Below are positions 16,098-20,529 of a stretch of DNA of 20,529 bases, piece after piece. The stretch is from DATMYQ01 sp035560935 (GTDB lineage Bacteria; Bacillota; Negativicutes; Sporomusales; Sporomusaceae). Positions within the stretch are counted from its first letter, which is position 1. Every line of letters begins with the position of its first letter. Position numbers and translations under genes: made by a program. The notes under the pieces were generated by a model. It saw only the letters and a list, made by a program, of their open reading frames with translations, searched no databases and had not been told where the DNA came from. Location of the stretch: the NCBI GenBank assembly GCA_035560935.1, contig DATMYQ010000132.1, positions 1-20,529 of the forward strand. The letters run 5' to 3'.

Positions 16098-16358
16098 ATG
16101 TGTGATTGCCATACGATTATGGCGATTGTCCAGGAACAACGAATGGAAACTGCGGTCAAAGTGCAGGATGTATTGACCAGGTATGGTTGTTATATTCGGG
16201 TTCGATTGGGATTACATGATTCAGCCATCAATGAATGCAGCAACACCGGCATTATTTTGCTGCAATTATGTGGCAATGACGCCCCGATACAAGATATAGA
16301 GAAAGAACTGGCGGCGATTCCCAACGTGAGAGTCAAGTACATGACTCTGGAGGCATAG
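16098..16358 (+). CDS. Small ACT/NikR-C-like protein (TM1266-like)
   Basis: The 86-residue protein has the alternating pattern of a ferredoxin-like/ACT fold: IMAIVQEQRMETAVKVQDVLTRYG, split here as strand then helix, followed by IRVRLGLHD, IILLQLCG and a final helix and strand. This layout resembles TM1266, annotated in databases as an iron-only hydrogenase system regulator, and the NikR C-terminal domain; the assignment is by pattern only. C2, C4 and H5 at the start and further Cys in NECSN and LCG could bind metal or a cluster. GGAGGGG at 16086-16092 precedes the ATG. It follows trpG by 110 bases and ends in a strong terminator, so it may be the last gene of the trp transcript or have its own promoter. 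No DNA-binding domain is present. Confidence 0.75.
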   Translation: MCDCHTIMAIVQEQRMETAVKVQDVLTRYGCYIRVRLGLHDSAINECSNTGIILLQLCGNDAPIQDIEKELAAIPNVRVKYMTLEA

Positions 16359-16368
16359 TCGTGTGCAG

Positions 16369-16401
16369 ACAGGCGCGGAAAATCCGCGTCTGTGTTTTTT
16401 T
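16369..16401 (+). terminator. Intrinsic terminator after the ACT-like gene
   Basis: An 11-base-pair GC-rich stem (16369-16379 with 16383-16393, one G-U pair) with loop AAA is followed by G and seven T's (16395-16401). It closes the trp operon region. Confidence 0.9.
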
Positions 16402-16445
16402 ATAGGAGACAAATCCGGTGAAATCCCGGTTGTTGCCTGGCTTTA

Positions 16446-16474
16446 TTGACAAGGTGTGCAAAGAAATATATACT
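16446..16474 (+). promoter_or_regulatory. Promoter of the DUF362-ybaK-B3/4-thrC block
   Basis: TTGACA (16446-16451) and TATACT (16469-16474) are separated by exactly 17 bases. The promoter lies between the upstream terminator and the ATG at 16524, so it is the obvious start of the following transcript. Confidence 0.85.
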
Positions 16475-16523
16475 TTGAAACAGTGTAGTGTATCATTGAA
16501 TACTTCCGGGAGGTATCATAAAC

Positions 16524-17594
16524 ATGGCGAAAGTGTATTTTGTTCCTTTAGCGGATGGTTCTGACATGGAATGCCAGGCAAAAGCCATGGGCAGGATATT
16601 TGACGCGGCAGGAACGGCGTCAGTATTGGCCAAGGGAGATTTTGTCGCCATCAAACTGCATGTGGGTGAACGCAAGAATACGACTCATGTGAAACCGGCG
16701 CTGATTAAAGCGTTGGTGGACCGTGCGAATCAAAAGGGCGCGGTGCCGTTTCTCACGGAAACCTCTACACTGTATAAGGGGGAACGGGAGAACGCGGTGA
16801 AACATATTATGCATGCGCACCGCCATGGCTTTGGGATTGACCAGGTGGGCGCGCCGTTTATCATGGCTGACGGTCTCAGCGGCAATACCGAATATGAGGT
16901 GGCGATTCCCGGCGAATTGCATAAGAGCGTAAAAGTGGCCCGGGAAGTGGTTACCGCGGATGCGTTGCTGGTGGTATCCCATCCGACCGGTCACCCGGCG
17001 GCGGGATTGGGCGCCTGTATTAAAAACATGGGGATGGGTCTGGCCAGCCGGATGGGAAAAATGCGGCAGCACTCGGCGATGATGCCGGAGGTTGACATCA
17101 ACAAGTGTACGTTTTGCAGTAAATGCATCAAATGGTGTCCGGAATCCGCAATTGTTGAGCAAAATGGCAAAGCGTTGATTCAAAAGGAAAAATGCATTGG
17201 CTGTGGCGAATGTCTGGCCGTATGCCGTTTTGACGCCGTAAAATACGACTGGAACGCTGAGTCCGGGTATATGCAGCGCAGCATGACAGAACATGCTTTT
17301 GGCGCCATCAAGGATAAGGTGGGGAAATGTTTCTATTTCAACGTGCTGGTGGATATGACCAAGGATTGCGACTGCTTTAGCGTGAAACAGGAAAAATTCA
17401 TTCCGGATATTGGCATTTTGGCGTCAGATGATCCGGTGGCCGTCGATATGGCTACTTTGGACCTGACAGCCAAAGCCCATGGGAAAACTTTAGCAGAGAT
17501 GGCGTATGCCCATCATGACGCCATGGTACAGATTGATCAGGGCGTCCGTATCGGCATGGGCTCCCGCGAATACGAGCTGATTTGTGTCAAATAA
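16524..17594 (+). CDS. DUF362 protein with two 4Fe-4S clusters
   Basis: This 356-residue cytoplasmic protein carries the DUF362 fold, with a ferredoxin insert. The DUF362 part (~1-185 and ~250-356) shows VAIKLHVGERKNTTHVKP and LVVSHPTGHP. The insert has two CxxCxxCxxxC motifs: C195, C198, C201, C205 and C224, C227, C230, C234, enough for two [4Fe-4S] clusters. Members are widespread in anaerobes, and the reaction is not established; an electron-transfer or redox role is inferred. Extra cysteines in DCDCF could add a metal site. GGGAGG at 16508-16513 is 10 bases from the ATG. It is the first gene of the block that also holds ybaK, a B3/4 protein and thrC, with a 29-base gap to ybaK. Confidence 0.88.
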   Translation: MAKVYFVPLADGSDMECQAKAMGRIFDAAGTASVLAKGDFVAIKLHVGERKNTTHVKPALIKALVDRANQKGAVPFLTETSTLYKGERENAVKHIMHAHRHGFGIDQVGAPFIMADGLSGNTEYEVAIPGELHKSVKVAREVVTADALLVVSHPTGHPAAGLGACIKNMGMGLASRMGKMRQHSAMMPEVDINKCTFCSKCIKWCPESAIVEQNGKALIQKEKCIGCGECLAVCRFDAVKYDWNAESGYMQRSMTEHAFGAIKDKVGKCFYFNVLVDMTKDCDCFSVKQEKFIPDIGILASDDPVAVDMATLDLTAKAHGKTLAEMAYAHHDAMVQIDQGVRIGMGSREYELICVK

Positions 17595-17623
17595 CCGGTA
17601 CCGGACAAAATGAGGGAAATGTG

Positions 17624-18100
17624 ATGAAGACCAACGCGGCCCGTCTTCTGGACGGGCTGAAAATTACTTACGAGTTGCGTGAATATCCGGTAGATATTGA
17701 CGATCTTGGCGCGGAAAACGTGGCGGCAAAAGTGGGAATGCCGCTGGAACAGGTCTTTAAGACACTGGTGACGAGGGGCGATAAAACTGGCGTTTTAATG
17801 GCCTGTATCCCCGGCGCCGCCGAACTGGACCTGAAGGCGTTAGCGGTAATCAGCGGCAATAAAAAAGTGGAAATGGTGCCGCTAAAAGAGGTGCAAGGTT
17901 TGACAGGGTATTTGCGGGGCGGCGTTTCACCGCTGGGGGCCAAGAAAAAGTATCCGGTGTATATTGACAGCAGCGCTGCCAAGCATGAGCGCATTGCGGT
18001 CAGCGCCGGCATCCGTGGCTGTCAATTGCTTTTGGAGCCAGACTCGCTGGCGCAGGCGGCGGGTGCCGTATTGGCGATAATCTCGCGTGGTAAAGTATAG
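17624..18100 (+). CDS. ybaK: Cys-tRNA(Pro) deacylase, YbaK/EbsC family
   Basis: The 158-residue protein fits the YbaK family of free-standing editing enzymes that hydrolyse Cys-tRNA(Pro), or related mischarged tRNAs, in the cytoplasm. Typical features are YELREYPVDIDDLGAEN near the N-terminus, the conserved lysine in VFKTLVTRG, CIPGAAELDLKALA, and the Gly-rich GYLRGGVSPLG and KKKYPVYID segments. Start: ATG 17624 with GAGGG at 17612-17616; an in-frame GTG one codon earlier and a longer frame reaching into the preceding gene are less likely. It lies next to a second editing-like gene. Confidence 0.9.
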   Translation: MKTNAARLLDGLKITYELREYPVDIDDLGAENVAAKVGMPLEQVFKTLVTRGDKTGVLMACIPGAAELDLKALAVISGNKKVEMVPLKEVQGLTGYLRGGVSPLGAKKKYPVYIDSSAAKHERIAVSAGIRGCQLLLEPDSLAQAAGAVLAIISRGKV

Positions 18101-18150
18101 ACTTTTCACGACGCGAATCAATATTTTAGATGTTTTCCAGGAGGTTTGCA

Positions 18151-18816
18151 ATGATTGCCATTCATAATAACATTCAACAAATGATGCCTCATTGCCGCTT
18201 GGCCTATTCGTTAATCAAACAGATTGCCATCAGAGGCGCACAGCCGGCGCTGACTCAGGAATTCCTGAAACTGCAGGCGGAAGTGGCAGAGGCTTATAAC
18301 CTGGATATGCTGCCGCAGCTTCCACGAGTTGCCGGTGTCCGGGCGATGTACAAAAAACTGAACTATGATCCGTCCCGTTACCGGCCGGCTTCGGAAGCGT
18401 TAGTTCGGCGGGTTCTGCAGAAAAAAGATTTTTATTACGTGAACAGCGCTGTGGATGTGAACAATTATTGTTCCGTTAAATTTTTATTGCCTTTCGGCAT
18501 GTATGATCAGGAAAAAATTGCTGGCGACATCGTTTACCAGCGTTCGGCGGAAGGAATTTACATCAACATTGCCGGCAAAGAAGTGTCAACGGACGGGAAA
18601 CCGTTTTTGACGGATGAAATGGGTGTGTTTGGCAATCCGACTTCCGACTCACGGCGCACCGCGGTCACGCTGACCACCAAAGATGTACTGACGGTAATTT
18701 ATGCGGATGAAAACGTCAGCGATGAAGAACTGCAGTCCATTCTCGATTACTCGATTCAGATGATTACCTGCTATAATGGCGGTGTATTAAAAGAAAAAGG
18801 CATTGTATCTGCATAA
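18151..18816 (+). CDS. B3/B4 (PheT-like editing) domain protein
   Basis: The 221-residue protein resembles the B3/B4 domain of the phenylalanyl-tRNA synthetase beta subunit, which hydrolyses Tyr-tRNA(Phe), here free-standing (COG3382-like). Recognisable stretches are the helical N-terminus, RVAGVRAMYKKLNYDPSRYR, PASEALVRRVL, VNSAVDVNNY and the later FGNPTSDSRRTAVT. No synthetase catalytic core or tRNA-anticodon domain is attached. Its substrate is unknown; a trans-editing or amino-acid-binding role is an inference from the fold. Start: AGGAGG at 18139-18144 is 6 bases from the ATG; an in-frame ATG at 18130 lies before this site and is rejected. The thrC ATG follows 19 bases after the stop. 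Confidence 0.85.
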   Translation: MIAIHNNIQQMMPHCRLAYSLIKQIAIRGAQPALTQEFLKLQAEVAEAYNLDMLPQLPRVAGVRAMYKKLNYDPSRYRPASEALVRRVLQKKDFYYVNSAVDVNNYCSVKFLLPFGMYDQEKIAGDIVYQRSAEGIYINIAGKEVSTDGKPFLTDEMGVFGNPTSDSRRTAVTLTTKDVLTVIYADENVSDEELQSILDYSIQMITCYNGGVLKEKGIVSA

Positions 18817-18835
18817 GAAAAGGAGAAACGTTATC

Positions 18836-20350
18836 ATGCATTATGTTAGTACTCGCGGAGAAAAAACCGATATTTTCGCCGCTGCCGCTATCGTTCAGGG
18901 CATTGCCGCTGACGGTGGATTATTCATTCCCACTGAAATACCGGCTTTTTCCCTGGATGAACTAAAGAGCTTGGCGCCGCTCTCGTATCAAGAAAGGGCC
19001 ATTCGGCTGCTGGGCCTGTTTTTGACCGATTATACCCCGGAAGAAATTACCGCTTGTGTAAAAGCTGCTTATAGCGCGGAAAAATTTGCCTCGTCAGCGG
19101 TTGCCCCCTTGAAAACATTGAAGGAAAAACTTCATGTGCTGGAATTATGGCATGGACCCACCAGCGCTTTTAAGGATATGGCGCTGCAACTGTTGCCCCG
19201 GTTGCTATCTACTGCCTTAAAAAAGACTGGTGAAAAATCAGAAATTGTGATTTTGGTGGCCACCTCGGGTGATACCGGCAAAGCAGCCCTGGAAGGCTTT
19301 AAAGATGTGGATCAGATCCGGGTGCTGGTTTTTTATCCGGCCAAAGGAGTCAGTGAGATTCAACGCCTGCAGATGGTTACGCAAGAAGGTGGCAATGTGA
19401 CCGTAGCTGCTGTTTTGGGGAATTTCGATGATACGCAAACCGGCGTAAAAAAGATTTTTACCGACAAGAAGTTTCAGGAACTGCTGGCTGGAGAAGGCTA
19501 TAAATTATCTTCGGCCAATTCCATTAACTGGGGACGCCTGGTTCCCCAGATTGTGTACTATTTCAGCGCTTACGCCGATTTGCTGGCGGCCAATCAGATT
19601 CAGGCGGGAGAAAAAGTAAACTTTGTCGTTCCGACGGGAAATTTCGGCAATATTCTAGCGGGATATTATGCGAAATGCATGGGATTGCCGGTCAACCGCC
19701 TGATTTGTGCATCCAACAGCAATAATGTTCTGGCGGATTTCCTGCAAACAGGAACTTATGATAAACGTCGGGAATTTTACAAAACTCTGTCACCGTCCAT
19801 GGATATTGTAATATCCAGCAATCTGGAGCGGCTGTTATACTTGGTGAGCGGTCAAAACGCAAAAAAAGTGGCTGCCTGGATGAATGAGCTGAATACGCAG
19901 GGTGTTTATGAGGTAGATCCGGATACACTGGCTAAAATTCAAGAAACCTTCTCCGCCGAATGGGTGAATGACGAAGGCACGCTGGATACCATTGGCCGGG
20001 TTTATCAGGAAACCGGCTATGTGGTTGACACGCATACGGCGGTAGCCTGGCAGGCGGCGGAAAAATACCGGCAGGCAACGGCGGATGGCGCGCAGTGCGT
20101 TATAGTCTCCACTGCCAGCCCGTTTAAATTTAACGCCAGCGTGTTATCAGCATTGACCAAACCGGATGAAAAAGAACTTACGGCTCTTTCTGAATTTGAA
20201 ATTTTGCGCCGCCTGAGCACTTTTACGAAGTGGCCGGTTCCGACGGCTTTGGCGGAGTTAGAAAATAAAGAGATTCGCCATACGGCAGTGTTTCCGGTGT
20301 CCGGAATGCCGGCAGCGGTCCGGGCTTGTCTGAACATGGATCTGGAATGA
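18836..20350 (+). CDS. thrC: Threonine synthase
   Basis: The 504-residue PLP enzyme converts O-phosphohomoserine to threonine, the last step of threonine synthesis. The PLP lysine is K113 in HGPTSAFKDMA; the phosphate/PLP contacts SGDTGKAALEGF, NSINWGRLVPQ and PTGNFGNILAGYYA are clear, and the N-terminus (VSTRGEKTD, DGGLF) is typical of the longer fungal/E. coli-like class. Start: AAGGAGA at 18820-18825 is about 10 bases from the ATG; a TTG at 18803 would overlap the upstream gene without a site. No hom or thrB is nearby. It is the last gene before the terminator. Confidence 0.96.
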   Translation: MHYVSTRGEKTDIFAAAAIVQGIAADGGLFIPTEIPAFSLDELKSLAPLSYQERAIRLLGLFLTDYTPEEITACVKAAYSAEKFASSAVAPLKTLKEKLHVLELWHGPTSAFKDMALQLLPRLLSTALKKTGEKSEIVILVATSGDTGKAALEGFKDVDQIRVLVFYPAKGVSEIQRLQMVTQEGGNVTVAAVLGNFDDTQTGVKKIFTDKKFQELLAGEGYKLSSANSINWGRLVPQIVYYFSAYADLLAANQIQAGEKVNFVVPTGNFGNILAGYYAKCMGLPVNRLICASNSNNVLADFLQTGTYDKRREFYKTLSPSMDIVISSNLERLLYLVSGQNAKKVAAWMNELNTQGVYEVDPDTLAKIQETFSAEWVNDEGTLDTIGRVYQETGYVVDTHTAVAWQAAEKYRQATADGAQCVIVSTASPFKFNASVLSALTKPDEKELTALSEFEILRRLSTFTKWPVPTALAELENKEIRHTAVFPVSGMPAAVRACLNMDLE

Positions 20351-20426
20351 ATACCACGGTCGTAAAAACAAGAAAATAATTATATTAACATCGGTATAGG
20401 CGAAATAAATAGTTGTAGCAGCTGCA

Positions 20427-20472
20427 GATGAAGGCGGTAGTTCTGTTGATGAACAAACGCCTTCGTCTTTTT
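20427..20472 (+). terminator. Intrinsic terminator after thrC
   Basis: A 10-base-pair stem (20427-20436 with 20458-20467, one G-T pair) holds an inner GTTC/GAAC extension (20440-20443 with 20451-20454). T's at 20468-20472 follow. The rest to the window end shows no gene; a TTGACG at 20508-20513 could be a -35 for something beyond the edge. Confidence 0.85.
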
Positions 20473-20529
20473 GTTTGAGAAATTCGGCAGTAATAATTTC
20501 TTTTCTATTGACGTGCCATGGAACACGAA

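Noticed and set aside
20508..20513. TTGACG near the right edge as a promoter
   Set aside because: The window ends before a -10 could be seen, so it cannot be supported.

Overview
The window reads as a chromosomal segment of a low-to-mid GC, Gram-positive-lineage anaerobe. A T-box leader in front of the trp genes, strong AGGAGG-type ribosome binding sites and TTGACA/TATAAT-like promoters point to Firmicutes (Bacillota). Ferredoxin-type and iron-dependent enzymes suggest an anaerobe. My best guess is a Negativicutes/Sporomusa-like organism, but that rests on overall impression and no marker gene proves it. I see no insertion sequence, phage gene, CRISPR array, tRNA or rRNA.

Left third (1-6005): a minus-strand membrane-anchored metallophosphoesterase faces away from a plus-strand pair, an iron-type alcohol dehydrogenase and a secreted NlpC/P60 hydrolase whose start overlaps the dehydrogenase stop. 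An extended -10 promoter then leads into a 536-residue helical protein of unknown function, whose C-terminus resembles a cyclin/TFIIB-like fold, followed by a small zinc-ribbon membrane protein. A hairpin at 6030-6077 separates this block from the convergent minus-strand nadE (glutamine-dependent NAD synthase, TTG start).

Centre (8189-15987): a complete tryptophan operon in the unusual order trpD-trpF-trpC-DAHP synthase-trpB-trpA-trpE-trpG. It is preceded by a consensus promoter and a full T-box leader with a TGG (Trp) specifier, a tRNA-acceptor-binding T-box sequence and an intrinsic terminator. The operon holds all the trp-specific enzymes from chorismate to tryptophan plus the first enzyme of the shikimate pathway, so one uncharged tRNA-Trp signal would open both entry and exit of the aromatic branch. 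Its trpF has no ATG, GTG or TTG at the right place and appears to start at an ATT codon. A small ACT/NikR-C-like protein follows trpG and ends in a clear terminator.

Right (16446-20472): a consensus promoter drives a compact block of a DUF362/ferredoxin protein, a YbaK-type Cys-tRNA(Pro) deacylase, a free-standing B3/B4 (PheT editing-like) domain protein and threonine synthase. It ends in a long hairpin terminator. The two adjacent tRNA-editing-like genes are the notable feature of this block.

Most genes are recognisable housekeeping functions. I do not see a clearly new multi-gene system. The best leads are the ATT start of trpF, the operon arrangement with a core-only DAHP synthase, the cyclin-like unknown protein and the editing-factor pair.
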